From an uncultured Kordiimonas sp. (GTDB lineage Bacteria > Pseudomonadota > Alphaproteobacteria > Sphingomonadales > Kordiimonadaceae): a DNA stretch of 64,000 nt. The notes beneath the pieces are model-generated. The model was not told the origin of the DNA and searched no databases. It worked only from the letters and a program-made list of their open reading frames with translations. The stretch's first letter is position 1. Each line of letters starts with the position of its first letter. The stretch is taken from positions 1,612,001-1,676,000 of the forward strand of contig CANNDZ010000001.1 of the NCBI GenBank assembly GCA_947503575.1. The letters run 5' to 3'. The translations under genes were made by a program, and so were the position numbers. Shown in pieces: positions 26,012-35,527 of the stretch.

Positions 26012-27622
26012 ATGAGGCACTTCATGAAATCAATGGTGACTGCAGCGATACTAATGGCTGCACCGCTATCCGTTGGTGCGGTGGATGAACCCGTTGATTT
26101 GGATATCGTTAATCGTATTCGGGATGAAGGCTTCAATAATTCCGAAGTTATGGATGTGCTTAGGCATCTGACGGATCGTATTGGCCCGCGCCTTACGGGC
26201 ACGCCTGCCATGCTGGAGGCCAACAATTGGACAAAAGCTAAACTGACGGAATGGGGTCTTGCGGATGCAAGGCTTGAAGGGTTTGAATTTGGCACTGGTT
26301 GGACTGGCGACAAAATTCAGGTTTTCATGACCGAGCCACGCCGGACCCAGCTATATGCGTTGCCGTTGTCGTGGCATCCGGGCACAGACGGAGTTCTGGA
26401 AGGCGAGGTTATCCACGCACCGATGCGATCCAAAAATGACTTCAAAAAATGGAAAGGTAAGCTGGACGGCAAAATTGTGTTTGTTAGCAACGTGCCCAAC
26501 CAAAAACCACCAGCCGATGACGTTTTCATCCGGCGTGACGCTGAAAGCCTGGAAGAAACAGAAACCTTTGATGTACCTGATGGCGATGATGACCAACGAG
26601 CATTTGATGGCTGGGTGCGCTACAAAAGCTTTTTTTATGAGTTGGAACAGTTTCTGGCCGAGCAAGGTGCGATTGCGCTTGTGCGGCGGTCGCCCAGAAA
26701 ATCCATGCTGATTGAGGCCAGTTCTTACCAGTATAAAGTTGGTTTGAACGCAAAAATACCGGGTATTGGGCTGTCTTACGAGCATTATGCCCGCGCTGTA
26801 CGCCTAATGGAGGAGGGCGAAACAGTGCGCATGAGCCTTGATGTGGACGCAACATTTTATACGGATGATACCAAAAGCTATTCCACGCTCGCGGACATTC
26901 CCGGCAAAGGCCGCAGCCCGGGTATTGTGATGGCGGGGGCGCATCTGGATAGCTGGTATGTTGGTGACGGTGCCGCCGATAATGGTGCAGGTGTTGCCGT
27001 AGTTATGGAAGCTGTCCGAATTTTAAAAGCCATCGGTGTTGAGCCCAAAAGTACCATCCGCGTTGGCCTGTGGGGCGGTGAAGAACAGGGGTATTACGGC
27101 TCCCAGCAATATGTGCTGGATCATTTGGTCAGTCGGCCCGAAAATACCGATGAGAAACTCAAGTACATGAGCAGTTATGAGCGTTTTTACAAACAGTTTC
27201 CTATGACGCTGAAACCCGAGTTTGCGCGCTTTTCTGCTTATTTCAATCTGGATAACGGATCAGGCAAAATTCGAGGTGTCTATGCCGAGCGCAACGCTGC
27301 GGTTGTGCCTATTTTCAAGGCGTGGCTGGAACCATTCCATGATTTAGGCGCTGAAACTGTAACGCTTAACACCACCGGCGGTACCGACCATGAAGTGTTT
27401 GATGATGTCGGGTTGCCTGGCTTCCAGTTCATCCAGGATCCACTGGATTATAGTACCCGGCTCCATCACAGCCAGGTTGATACCTATGGCAATACGTATG
27501 AAGAAGACCTAAAGCAAGCTTCGGTCATTATGGCAAGTTTTCTGTATCATGCCGCAATGCGGGACGAGAACTTGCCGCGCAAGCCACTGCCGACAGGGTC
27601 TCTTACTGTGGCCAACGACTAA
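26012..27622 (+). CDS. Secreted M28 family zinc peptidase
   Basis: The 536-residue protein starts with a signal peptide (hydrophobic core around residues 8-20, ending near VGAV). The catalytic domain shows the M28 two-zinc pattern: AHLDSWYVGDGAADNGAG, the catalytic glutamates in WGGEEQGYYGS, and the late zinc histidine in TGGTDHEVF. A PA-type insert (about residues 105-240) lies before it. It is probably a periplasmic or exported aminopeptidase. ATG 26012 has AAGAGGA seven bases upstream; a GTG just before is less well spaced. It converges on panC with a 19-base gap. Confidence 0.88.
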   Translation: MRHFMKSMVTAAILMAAPLSVGAVDEPVDLDIVNRIRDEGFNNSEVMDVLRHLTDRIGPRLTGTPAMLEANNWTKAKLTEWGLADARLEGFEFGTGWTGDKIQVFMTEPRRTQLYALPLSWHPGTDGVLEGEVIHAPMRSKNDFKKWKGKLDGKIVFVSNVPNQKPPADDVFIRRDAESLEETETFDVPDGDDDQRAFDGWVRYKSFFYELEQFLAEQGAIALVRRSPRKSMLIEASSYQYKVGLNAKIPGIGLSYEHYARAVRLMEEGETVRMSLDVDATFYTDDTKSYSTLADIPGKGRSPGIVMAGAHLDSWYVGDGAADNGAGVAVVMEAVRILKAIGVEPKSTIRVGLWGGEEQGYYGSQQYVLDHLVSRPENTDEKLKYMSSYERFYKQFPMTLKPEFARFSAYFNLDNGSGKIRGVYAERNAAVVPIFKAWLEPFHDLGAETVTLNTTGGTDHEVFDDVGLPGFQFIQDPLDYSTRLHHSQVDTYGNTYEEDLKQASVIMASFLYHAAMRDENLPRKPLPTGSLTVAND

Positions 27623-27641
27623 ATCGGCTTGATTGGGGTGC

Positions 27642-28499
27642 TTACGGCGCCTCAATCGCCATATTGTCGAGCAGTCGGACAGCTCCCAATCGGGCGACCG
27701 CTAGCACGCGCGCGGGTGCGCTCAGTGTGGTCAGCGGTTGCAATGTGGCTGAGTTGACAACATTCACATAGTCCACTGCGTCGAAGCCTGCAGCCAGGAG
27801 GGACTGGGATGCATGTTTTTCTGCGTCAGCAATTGGCGAGCCTGACTTCACATCGTCAACGAGCTTGGATAAAACCACATTAAGCTGGCCGGCTGTCTGT
27901 CGCTCGTGGGCGCTAAGGTATACATTTCTTGAAGAAGCGGCCAATCCGTCCATTTCCCGAACAATCGGCGCCCCCATAATGGTTGTCGGTATCGCCAAGT
28001 CTTTTACAAATTGCCGGATAACCGCCAATTGCTGATAGTCTTTTTCACCAAAAACGGCGATATCTGGCAAACATTGCATCAACAGTTTGCTAACAACGGT
28101 TGCAACCCCGTCAAAATGACCCAGTCTGTGTGCGCCTTCAAATCGCTCTGAAAAGTCAGCAACACTTACTTTTGTGGAGTCGCCTTCCGGGTACATTTCC
28201 TGCGCTGTCGGGGCGTACACAAGGGATGCCGCAGTCGGTGCCAGCTTGTTTAGGTCATCTTTTTCGTCGCGCGGGTACGCGTCAAAGTCTTCGCCTTCAC
28301 CAAACTGTGTCGGGTTCACGAAGATTGATACAATAATCATATCTGCGTGGGCTGATATAGCATCCACAAGGGACAGGTGCCCATGATGCAAGGCCCCCAT
28401 TGTCGGAACGAGGCCTACACGCTTGCCAGCATGTCGAGCCTCTGCAACCCGCGCCCTCAAGTCTGAGATGGTCCTGACGACATCAGGCTGTTTGTCCAC
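27642..28499 (-). CDS. panC: Pantothenate synthetase
   Basis: The 285-residue enzyme joins pantoate and beta-alanine with ATP in coenzyme A synthesis. The two class-defining motifs are PTMGALHHGHLSL and the KMSKS-like region; FVNPTQFGEGEDFDAYPR and FGEKDYQQLAVIRQFV are also present. Length is normal. The start is GTG 28499, one base after the stop of the upstream Bax-like gene, so the two are co-transcribed. panB is not in the window. Confidence 0.95.
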   Translation of the reverse strand: MDKQPDVVRTISDLRARVAEARHAGKRVGLVPTMGALHHGHLSLVDAISAHADMIIVSIFVNPTQFGEGEDFDAYPRDEKDDLNKLAPTAASLVYAPTAQEMYPEGDSTKVSVADFSERFEGAHRLGHFDGVATVVSKLLMQCLPDIAVFGEKDYQQLAVIRQFVKDLAIPTTIMGAPIVREMDGLAASSRNVYLSAHERQTAGQLNVVLSKLVDDVKSGSPIADAEKHASQSLLAAGFDAVDYVNVVNSATLQPLTTLSAPARVLAVARLGAVRLLDNMAIEAP

Positions 28500-28500
28500 G

Positions 28501-29445
28501 TTACCGACTTTCTTCCATGTCAGTCATCAACTGCGCATTATCCAGGCCGTCCAGGTCATTGAAATTGATAATTGAAATAATATCACCGACGTAATCAGCC
28601 CCGCGTTCTGAATAATCTATCAATGCCGGTGCAAGGGCAGTGCCGGTCACCATTAGGTTGTGGTCTCGAAGTTCGGCGCGTCGGTCGCGCAAATCACGGT
28701 AACTTTTGTGCCTGTTCAGGTTCACCATATAGCTTCGCACGCTTTCCAAAAGATACTCGAAGCTTTTGATCCGGTGGGTTTTTCCCTCATCCCGGGATCG
28801 CGGTAAAATGCCTTCTTCTTCATTCCACGTCCATTCACCAAACAGGGCATTGCCTTCCTGCGCGAAGTAGCTTGTGCCCCAACCAGATTCCATCGCAGCC
28901 TGAGCAAGAGCGAGAGAGGGCGGAATTATATCCACACGGAACAAAAGCGTATCAAGCTCATCCAAAGTGGCTGGCGAGGACAGTTTTACGCGATGTTTTT
29001 TCGCGATATCTTCAAGCCAACGCCTTTGTCGTTTGCCGGCGGCACCTTCACGCTCGACCCGGTCGCGAATAGTCAATAGTCTGCCGCGGTCTGCAATAAT
29101 CAGTTCGTTGGCCCGTAAGATAATTGGCAGCATTGCAGAAACAAATTGCTGCTTCCTTTTTTTTGCGTCCGCGACATTGGGCAGTGTTTCAGGCAACCGT
29201 GCCAGGAAGGTACGAGGCACCGCATCGACACTTTTCATATCTTCTTCCAGCAGGCGTGCCAGCCTCTCTGTTAGTTCTGTCTCACCTGATGGTGGATACT
29301 GGTGAGACAAATAATTGGGTTTGTCGTCAACAAAGGCATCATCTCGGGATGCACTGAGCAAATGCCGCGCAATACCGATGGGCACTACGGCAAGCAATGC
29401 CAGCAGCAACAGAAAACCTGCATATTTTCTGACTTGGTCGCGCAC
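28501..29445 (-). CDS. Bax-like membrane-anchored glucosaminidase-domain protein
   Basis: The 314-residue protein has an N-terminal membrane anchor (about residues 9-28) and a periplasmic glucosaminidase/lysozyme-like domain (about 160-300). The catalytic-Glu segment is IPPSLALAQAAMESGWGTS, followed by FAQEGNALFGEWTW, the standard Bax pattern, and Tyr-rich late helices. It probably cleaves peptidoglycan glycan strands. GTG 29445 is the start; panC follows directly. It is divergent from mipZ, across a 228-base region. Confidence 0.82.
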   Translation of the reverse strand: MRDQVRKYAGFLLLLALLAVVPIGIARHLLSASRDDAFVDDKPNYLSHQYPPSGETELTERLARLLEEDMKSVDAVPRTFLARLPETLPNVADAKKRKQQFVSAMLPIILRANELIIADRGRLLTIRDRVEREGAAGKRQRRWLEDIAKKHRVKLSSPATLDELDTLLFRVDIIPPSLALAQAAMESGWGTSYFAQEGNALFGEWTWNEEEGILPRSRDEGKTHRIKSFEYLLESVRSYMVNLNRHKSYRDLRDRRAELRDHNLMVTGTALAPALIDYSERGADYVGDIISIINFNDLDGLDNAQLMTDMEESR

Positions 29446-29577
29446 GTGTCTGTGTCTTTCCTGCCTGTCTTAAGCTCTATCCAGCATCGCCTCTTTTTGA
29501 GGCTTGTTTATTGGCCAATTCTGGGCCACGCGTCCGTATCGTTTAATCTGGCCTGTACATCTATATATCTGACTATA

Positions 29578-29629
29578 GTTTGCAAGTGCAATGCAGTAAG
29601 AAAACGATTGCAGATTGTTCCTTGCAAAC
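29578..29629. promoter_or_regulatory. Inverted repeat in the mipZ promoter region
   Basis: The nine-base element GTTTGCAAG (29578-29586) is repeated in inverted form as CTTGCAAAC (29621-29629), with a 34-base spacer that also contains related TTGCA/TGCAA steps. It lies 45-96 bases upstream of mipZ in the gap shared with the divergent Bax-like gene. It may be a paired operator; no terminator features are seen. Confidence 0.35.
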
Positions 29630-29673
29630 CTTGGGGTATGCTTGGCAAACTCTGTTTGTTGTCAGCTGAAGTT

Positions 29674-30549
29674 ATGGAGTTCATGGTGCCAGACAGCGAA
29701 ATTGGTTCAAAAAATGGTATACCAGATCGACCCTATTTGATCGTTTTGGGCAACGAAAAGGGCGGGTCGGGTAAATCCACCACTGCAATGCATATTGTGG
29801 TGTCCTTATTAGCGGAAGGCTACAAAGTCGGCACAATTGACCTGGATGCGCGTCAAAAAAGCCTGACACGGTATATCGAAAACCGGCGCCGGTATTGCGA
29901 GGCAAATGGACTGTCTTTACCCATGCCGACAGAACTTGTTGTACCCAAATCTGAGCTGAGAACAGCAGATGCTGCAGAAGCAGATGAAAAAAGTCGGTTC
30001 GAGCAAGCATATGGTGCACTTGCGGGGCAGGTGGATGTTGTTGTGATAGATTGCCCAGGAAGCGACACCTATCTGTCACGGTTGGCGCATACAGCGGCTG
30101 ATACGCTGGTAACGCCAGTGAATGACAGCTTTGTTGACCTTGATCTTTTGGCGCACATTGACCCCGATACCCACGCTGTAAAAGGACCAAGCCTCTATGC
30201 TGAGATGGTCTGGAAGGCGCGCCAGCGGCGCGCGCTGGCGGACGGTGGCTCTATCGACTGGGTAGTGCTTAGGAACCGTGTCAGCACCTTACACGCAAAA
30301 AACAAGGAACGGGTAGAGGCGGTTTTGTCAGAACTGAACAAACGCATTGGCGTGCGTTATATTTCCGGGCTGGGGGAACGCGTTATATACCGCGAATTGT
30401 TCTTGCGTGGCTTAACCCTTATCGACTTGAAGGCCGAAGGCGGTCTGGACGGGCAAGGCCTGTCAATGTCGCACGTTGCAGCTCGACAGGAATTGCGGGC
30501 GCTGGTGAAAGCTCTCGATCTGCCGTTTCGTATGGCCAAGGTGTCATAA
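29674..30549 (+). CDS. mipZ: MipZ, division-plane positioning ParA-type ATPase
   Basis: The 291-residue P-loop ATPase belongs to MipZ, which in Caulobacter forms a bipolar gradient through ParB and the nucleoid and blocks FtsZ assembly near the poles. It has the deviant Walker A loop VLGNEKGGSGKSTTAMH, IDLDARQKSLTRYIENRR (typical MipZ), VVIDCPGSDTYLS and the catalytic segment PVNDSFVDLDLL. The frame is open far upstream, but that stretch overlaps the Bax gene; starts at ATG 29674 or 29683 fit homologues. The J-domain gene begins immediately at the stop. MipZ restricts the host to alphaproteobacteria. Confidence 0.93.
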   Translation: MEFMVPDSEIGSKNGIPDRPYLIVLGNEKGGSGKSTTAMHIVVSLLAEGYKVGTIDLDARQKSLTRYIENRRRYCEANGLSLPMPTELVVPKSELRTADAAEADEKSRFEQAYGALAGQVDVVVIDCPGSDTYLSRLAHTAADTLVTPVNDSFVDLDLLAHIDPDTHAVKGPSLYAEMVWKARQRRALADGGSIDWVVLRNRVSTLHAKNKERVEAVLSELNKRIGVRYISGLGERVIYRELFLRGLTLIDLKAEGGLDGQGLSMSHVAARQELRALVKALDLPFRMAKVS

Positions 30550-31023
30550 ATGGTAGTTTATTTACTCGCAGGTATTTTTCTCGCCGGGCTATTGCTTTTG
30601 TTGCTGAAGTGGTGGGCAGATGCCGACGTAAAGTCTGCAAAAACTAGCCTTATGTGGATGATCATAGGCGTTTGTCTGGTTTTGGCATTGGTGTTGTTGG
30701 CAACCGGCAAAGCCCTGCTTGCGATTGTGCCAGCAGGCTATGCCGTTCTTCGCATGGTTGGCCCAATGATTGCCAAACAACTTCTGGGGCGCGCTGATTT
30801 TGGCCGTTTTGGGGGCGGAACGTCCGGGCGGGGGAAAACGGCTGCTTCAGAAACCATGAGCAAGCAGGAAGCCCTTGAGGTTTTAGGCTTGCAGGAGCCG
30901 GTGTCTGATCAGGATGTTAACGAAGCCTACCGTCGCCTTATGGCACAGATGCACCCTGATAAGGGTGGGTCGGACTGGATGGCGGCAAAACTTAATGCGG
31001 CCCGCCGCACACTTTTGGATTGA
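30550..31023 (+). CDS. Membrane J-domain protein, Tim14/Pam18-like
   Basis: The 157-residue protein has two or three hydrophobic helices (about residues 3-20, 33-52 and 55-72), a Gly/Ser-rich linker and a C-terminal J domain (about 100-157) with HPD at 135-137. The segment HPDKGGSDWMAAKLNAA is strikingly like mitochondrial Tim14/Pam18, and the topology (membrane N terminus, J domain at the C terminus) is the same. It should stimulate DnaK at the inner membrane. ATG follows the mipZ stop with no gap, so the two are co-transcribed. Confidence 0.85.
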   Translation: MVVYLLAGIFLAGLLLLLLKWWADADVKSAKTSLMWMIIGVCLVLALVLLATGKALLAIVPAGYAVLRMVGPMIAKQLLGRADFGRFGGGTSGRGKTAASETMSKQEALEVLGLQEPVSDQDVNEAYRRLMAQMHPDKGGSDWMAAKLNAARRTLLD

Positions 31024-31153
31024 GATTTGGCTGCACGGCAAGGGCGTCCGGTCACTTAACAATGCTCCGTTGGTATTCTGGCTTGACCTGTCGTTTTACC
31101 GCTGACACGGTAACACCCGATTTTATACACTAACCAAGGGTGCGAATGTTCAA

Positions 31154-32533
31154 ATGACCAAGCATGTTTTCCACAGTACAGTTCTCCGTGAATATGATGT
31201 TCGTGGCATTGTTGGCGAAACAATTGACGAAGCCGATGCCCGCGCACTGGGCAAAGCCATCGGCACCACTGTAAAGCGCAGCGGGGGACGTCGCATCTGT
31301 GTTGGTTATGATGGCAGGTTGTCGTCTCCCAGCTTGTCAGAAGCGTTGGTAGAAGGCGTCCTCAGCACTGGCATCGATGTCGATAACGTCGGGTTGGGGC
31401 CAACGCCCATGCTGTATTATTCAGTGTTTGAGCTAGATTCTGATGGTGGCGTCATGATCACCGGCTCCCACAATCCGCCAGATTATAATGGTTTCAAAAT
31501 CATGCTGGGCAAAAAGCCTTGTTTTGGCAAAGCAATTCGGGCGTTGGGGGCGCTTGCACGGGACGCTGATTTTGAAAAAGGCCAGGGGAAACTGGTTCGA
31601 ATAGACATTTTTGATCGGTATCTGGACAGGCTTATGCGCGATGTAGATTTCGGTGATTTCAAGGTAGTATGGGATCCAGCGAACGGCGCGGCAGGCGATG
31701 TGGTTACTGCGCTCGTTAAGCGCCTTCCGGGCACCCATATTGTTATTAACGGTGAGATTGATGGCACGTTCCCAAATCATCATGCCGACCCAACGGTTGA
31801 GGCCAATCTTGAGCAATTGAAAGATGCTGTTGCCCAGCACAAGGCAGACATAGGTTTGTCATTTGATGGCGATGGTGATCGCATTGGTGCGGTTGATAGC
31901 AAAGGCCGCGTAATCTGGGGGGACCAGATGCTGGCAGTCATGGCGGGGGACCTTTTGAAGACACTTCCTGGCGCACCAATCATTGCCGACGTGAAGGCCA
32001 GTCAGGTATTGTTTGATCGCATCAAAGAATTGGGTGGTGAGCCGATTATGTGGAAAACCGGTCATTCACTGATCAAGGAAAAGATGGCTGAGCTGGGTGC
32101 CCCGCTTGCGGGCGAAATGTCAGGTCATATTTTTTACAAACATAATTTTTATGGCCATGACGATGCTGTTTATGCCGGTATTCGGTTTTTGAATGCGGTG
32201 ACCACGCAAGGTGGTGACTTGTCAGCGCTTAAGGACGGGCTACCAGCGGCCCTGAATACGCCCGAACTGCGATTCGAATGTGATGAAGTGCGCAAATTTG
32301 AGGTGGTTGAAGAGGTGAAGGCTCGTTTACAGGCAGCAAATGCCAACATGTCTACGATTGATGGTGTCCGTGTTCTAACCGACGATGGATGGTGGCTTCT
32401 GCGGGCCTCCAATACACAAGCGGTCTTGGTGGCGCGCTGCGAGTCGTCAACAGCGGAGGGTTTGGAGCGTCTTAAACAGGCACTTGTTGAAGCTTTGGGC
32501 CAGTCTGGCGTCGCGGCACCAAGCGATCTTTAG
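31154..32533 (+). CDS. Phosphomannomutase/phosphoglucomutase
   Basis: The 459-residue alpha-D-phosphohexomutase interconverts hexose 6- and 1-phosphates (AlgC/PgmG type). It shows [14 protein letters not shown] at the start, the phosphoserine loop [18 protein letters not shown], the metal loop [12 protein letters not shown], sugar-binding GEMSGHIFY and the C-terminal phosphate site [15 protein letters not shown]. Length is typical. It would supply precursors for exopolysaccharide or lipopolysaccharide. It is preceded by a 130-base gap and is the only member of its pathway in the window. Confidence 0.92.
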   Translation: MTKHVFHSTVLREYDVRGIVGETIDEADARALGKAIGTTVKRSGGRRICVGYDGRLSSPSLSEALVEGVLSTGIDVDNVGLGPTPMLYYSVFELDSDGGVMITGSHNPPDYNGFKIMLGKKPCFGKAIRALGALARDADFEKGQGKLVRIDIFDRYLDRLMRDVDFGDFKVVWDPANGAAGDVVTALVKRLPGTHIVINGEIDGTFPNHHADPTVEANLEQLKDAVAQHKADIGLSFDGDGDRIGAVDSKGRVIWGDQMLAVMAGDLLKTLPGAPIIADVKASQVLFDRIKELGGEPIMWKTGHSLIKEKMAELGAPLAGEMSGHIFYKHNFYGHDDAVYAGIRFLNAVTTQGGDLSALKDGLPAALNTPELRFECDEVRKFEVVEEVKARLQAANANMSTIDGVRVLTDDGWWLLRASNTQAVLVARCESSTAEGLERLKQALVEALGQSGVAAPSDL

Positions 32534-32676
32534 GTCCAGCATTCCTGCATGTGGCAGCGCGACACACCCAATTTTGCCCGAAACATGATAGAATAAACGA
32601 TGTTTTTGATGATTTTGCCCTTTTAGTTGGCGAGATACCTATTACATTGGTGACTGTAACCCGTCTCGGAGAAGGT

Positions 32677-33006
32677 ATGTCCGTTAAGAAGGAAGACGAC
32701 GAAGGTGGCGGCACCGGTACCGGCATTCTGACACGTCCAGATACCAAAACCAAAAAACCATCGATGTATAAAGTCCTGCTCCTCAATGATGACTTTACAC
32801 CGATGGAATTTGTTGTTCACATTTTGCAGCGGTTTTTCCGCATGACAATGGAACAGGCAACCGAAGTGATGCTGCATGTGCACCAAAAAGGTGTCGGCGT
32901 GTGCGGTGTGTTCACTTATGAAGTCGCTGAGACCAAGGTCAATCAGGTGCTGTCATTTGCCAAGCAGCATGAACATCCGCTGCAATGCACGCTTGAAAAA
33001 GAATAG
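32677..33006 (+). CDS. clpS: ATP-dependent Clp protease adaptor ClpS
   Basis: The 109-residue adaptor delivers N-degron substrates to ClpAP. The core starts at [21 protein letters not shown], which contains the N-degron pocket residues, and continues with [15 protein letters not shown]. The first 28 residues are a flexible acidic/Gly-rich arm that is needed for delivery in studied ClpS proteins. Start ATG 32677 has a GGAGAAGG site; the open frame upstream has no homologous content. clpA follows at 33122. Confidence 0.94.
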   Translation: MSVKKEDDEGGGTGTGILTRPDTKTKKPSMYKVLLLNDDFTPMEFVVHILQRFFRMTMEQATEVMLHVHQKGVGVCGVFTYEVAETKVNQVLSFAKQHEHPLQCTLEKE

Positions 33007-33121
33007 GCCTCAGGCGGCTTTTTTGGCAATTTGCCAAGTGTCAAAACATGGTGGCGGCAATAAGTTTTGGGCAATGAGCCATATGCTGATGAGCCAGATA
33101 TCGATGAAAAGGACAGATTAG

Positions 33122-35521
33122 GTGCCAAGTTTTTCCCCCCATCTTGAAGAGACCCTGCACCGCGCTCTCGGTGAAGCTAACAGCCGCAGCCACGAATATG
33201 CAACGCTTGAGCATCTGCTTCTGTCACTCCTTGATGATCCCGATGCTGTCGCGGTCCTGAAGGCCTGCGATGTTGATGTTGAAGTATTGCGCGCCGAGGT
33301 GACAGAGTACCTGGATACTGAAATGGAAGGCCTGGCAGTCCAGGCTGAGGGGGTTGAAGCCACGCCAACTGCTGGATTTCAGCGCGTTGTGCAGCGCGCG
33401 CTCCTCCATGTTCAGTCCTCGGGCAGAGAAGAAATGACGGGCGCAAACCTTCTGGTTGCGCTGTTTTCTGAACGGGAAAGCCATGCGGTGTATTTTCTAC
33501 AAAGCCAAGACATGACCCGTCTGGATGCCGTGAGCTATATTTCCCACGGCATCGCTAAAGTGCCAGAGCTTGGTGAGAACCGCACCGTCAAAGGTGCAGA
33601 GAATGAGTCAGCAGAATCAGAGGGTCCAGCTGCCGGTGCGACGCCGGAAGGCGATAAAAACAGTGCGCTCAAGAATTACTGTGTCGACTTGAACGAAAAA
33701 GCCAAAGCCGGAAAGATTGACCCACTCATTGGTCGCGCTGCCGAATTGGAACGCGCTGTCCAAATTTTATGCCGCCGGTCCAAAAATAATCCACTGCTGG
33801 TAGGTGACCCGGGTGTTGGTAAAACCGCGATAGCAGAAGGTTTGGCCCGGCGGATCACGGAAGGTGATGTGCCGGATGTATTGATGCAATCGACCATCTA
33901 TTCGCTTGATATGGGGGCCCTGTTGGCAGGTACCCGTTATCGCGGCGATTTTGAAGAGCGCTTGAAAGCTGTTGTTAATGAACTGGAAGCGATAGAGGGC
34001 GCGGTGCTATTTATCGATGAAATCCATACTGTTATCGGTGCGGGCGCTACCTCCGGTGGTGCTATGGATGCATCCAACCTGTTAAAGCCTGCGCTGGCCT
34101 CAGGAACCATTCGTTGTATGGGTTCAACCACTTATAAGGAATTCCGCAGTCACTTTGAGAAGGACCGCGCCTTGTTGCGCCGGTTCCAAAAAATTGATGT
34201 GAATGAACCAACTGTTGATGACACAGTAAAAATTCTCAGGGGCTTGAAGCCATACTTTGAAGAGCACCACAAAGTGCGTTACACTCTGGATGCGATCAAA
34301 ACAGCCGTTGAATTGTCAGACCGTTATATTTCCGACCGGAAACTGCCGGACAAGGCCATAGATGTCATTGACGAAACCGGTGCCGCGCAGATGTTGTTGC
34401 CTGCGTCAAAACGCAAAAAAACTATCAGCGTGAAGGACGTGGAAGCGGTAGTTGCCAAGATCGCCCGCATCCCGCCGAAAACGGTTACCCGCGACGAGGG
34501 CAGGGTCATGTTTACGCTTGAAGATGATCTGAAGCGTGTTGTGTTTGGCCAAACGGCAGCCATTGAAGCACTGACAGCCTCTATCAAGCTATCGCGTGCT
34601 GGCTTGCGGCAACCAAACAAACCCATTGGCTCATATCTGTTCGCCGGGCCTACAGGTGTTGGTAAAACCGAAGTGGCGCGGCAATTATCGCACCTTTTAG
34701 GCGTTGAATTGCACCGGTTTGATATGTCTGAGTATATGGAAAGGCACTCTATCTCTCGGCTGATTGGTGCGCCGCCCGGTTATGTTGGGTTTGATCAGGG
34801 TGGTCTTCTGACGGACGCGGTGGATCAACATCCTCACTGTGTGTTGTTGCTGGATGAAATTGAAAAAGCGCACCCAGACCTGTTTAACGTGCTGTTGCAG
34901 GTTATGGATAACGGTACGCTAACCGACCATAACGGTAAAAAAATTGATTTCCGCAATGTCATCCTGATCATGACCACGAATGCAGGCGCGAAGGAACTCT
35001 CGAAAGCGGCTGTCGGGTTTGGCCGGGACACTAATGACGGTGCAAGCGACGAAGCCATCAAGCAGATGTTCAGCCCTGAGTTCCGGAACCGGCTCGACTC
35101 AACCATTAACTTCAACTTCCTGCCGCCCGAAGTGGTGGCCAAAGTTGTCGAGAAATTCGTGTTGCAACTGGAACTGCAACTTGCTGACCGTGGTGTTGAA
35201 ATCACGCTGGAAGAAGACGCCAAAGCCTGGCTTGCTGAAAAAGGTTATGACCGACATTATGGTGCGCGGCCGCTGGAACGGGTTATCCAGGAGCACATCA
35301 AAAAACCACTGGCGGATGAGCTGCTGTTTGGCAAGCTTGCCAAGGGCGGCGAGGTTGTGGTCAAACTGAAGGACGGCGAAATGGCGTTTGAAGTGACGCC
35401 GCACGCCCCGAAAGCAACGCCAAAGAAGGCTGCCAAAAAGTCAGCAAAGACATCTGCGGCAAAGGTACCGCGCTCTGGTGGTAAAGGCCCGAAGAAAAAG
35501 CCAGAAGTTCCGGCTAAGTAA
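33122..35521 (+). CDS. clpA: ATP-dependent Clp protease ATP-binding subunit ClpA
   Basis: The 799-residue AAA+ unfoldase has the Clp N domain (residues 1-145), D1 with GDPGVGKTA and FIDEIHTVIGAG, and D2 with GPTGVGKTE, LLDEIEKAHPD and FRNRLD. The ClpP-docking loop is VGF in KAAVGFGRD, in the place of E. coli IGL. After the normal end, about residue 758, it carries a roughly 40-residue extension rich in Lys, Ala and Pro that most ClpA proteins lack. The start is GTG 33122. It is 116 bases after clpS and overlaps no gene; a GNAT gene follows after six bases. Confidence 0.95.
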   Translation: MPSFSPHLEETLHRALGEANSRSHEYATLEHLLLSLLDDPDAVAVLKACDVDVEVLRAEVTEYLDTEMEGLAVQAEGVEATPTAGFQRVVQRALLHVQSSGREEMTGANLLVALFSERESHAVYFLQSQDMTRLDAVSYISHGIAKVPELGENRTVKGAENESAESEGPAAGATPEGDKNSALKNYCVDLNEKAKAGKIDPLIGRAAELERAVQILCRRSKNNPLLVGDPGVGKTAIAEGLARRITEGDVPDVLMQSTIYSLDMGALLAGTRYRGDFEERLKAVVNELEAIEGAVLFIDEIHTVIGAGATSGGAMDASNLLKPALASGTIRCMGSTTYKEFRSHFEKDRALLRRFQKIDVNEPTVDDTVKILRGLKPYFEEHHKVRYTLDAIKTAVELSDRYISDRKLPDKAIDVIDETGAAQMLLPASKRKKTISVKDVEAVVAKIARIPPKTVTRDEGRVMFTLEDDLKRVVFGQTAAIEALTASIKLSRAGLRQPNKPIGSYLFAGPTGVGKTEVARQLSHLLGVELHRFDMSEYMERHSISRLIGAPPGYVGFDQGGLLTDAVDQHPHCVLLLDEIEKAHPDLFNVLLQVMDNGTLTDHNGKKIDFRNVILIMTTNAGAKELSKAAVGFGRDTNDGASDEAIKQMFSPEFRNRLDSTINFNFLPPEVVAKVVEKFVLQLELQLADRGVEITLEEDAKAWLAEKGYDRHYGARPLERVIQEHIKKPLADELLFGKLAKGGEVVVKLKDGEMAFEVTPHAPKATPKKAAKKSAKTSAAKVPRSGGKGPKKKPEVPAK

Positions 35522-35527
35522 GGGCTT

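Noticed and set aside
29302-29673. N-terminal extension of mipZ by about 124 codons
   Set aside because: It overlaps the start of the divergent Bax-like gene and has no homology to MipZ, whose P-loop normally begins within the first 20 or so residues.
32551-32676. N-terminal extension of clpS
   Set aside because: ATG 32677 has a strong GGAGAAGG site and gives the usual ClpS length.
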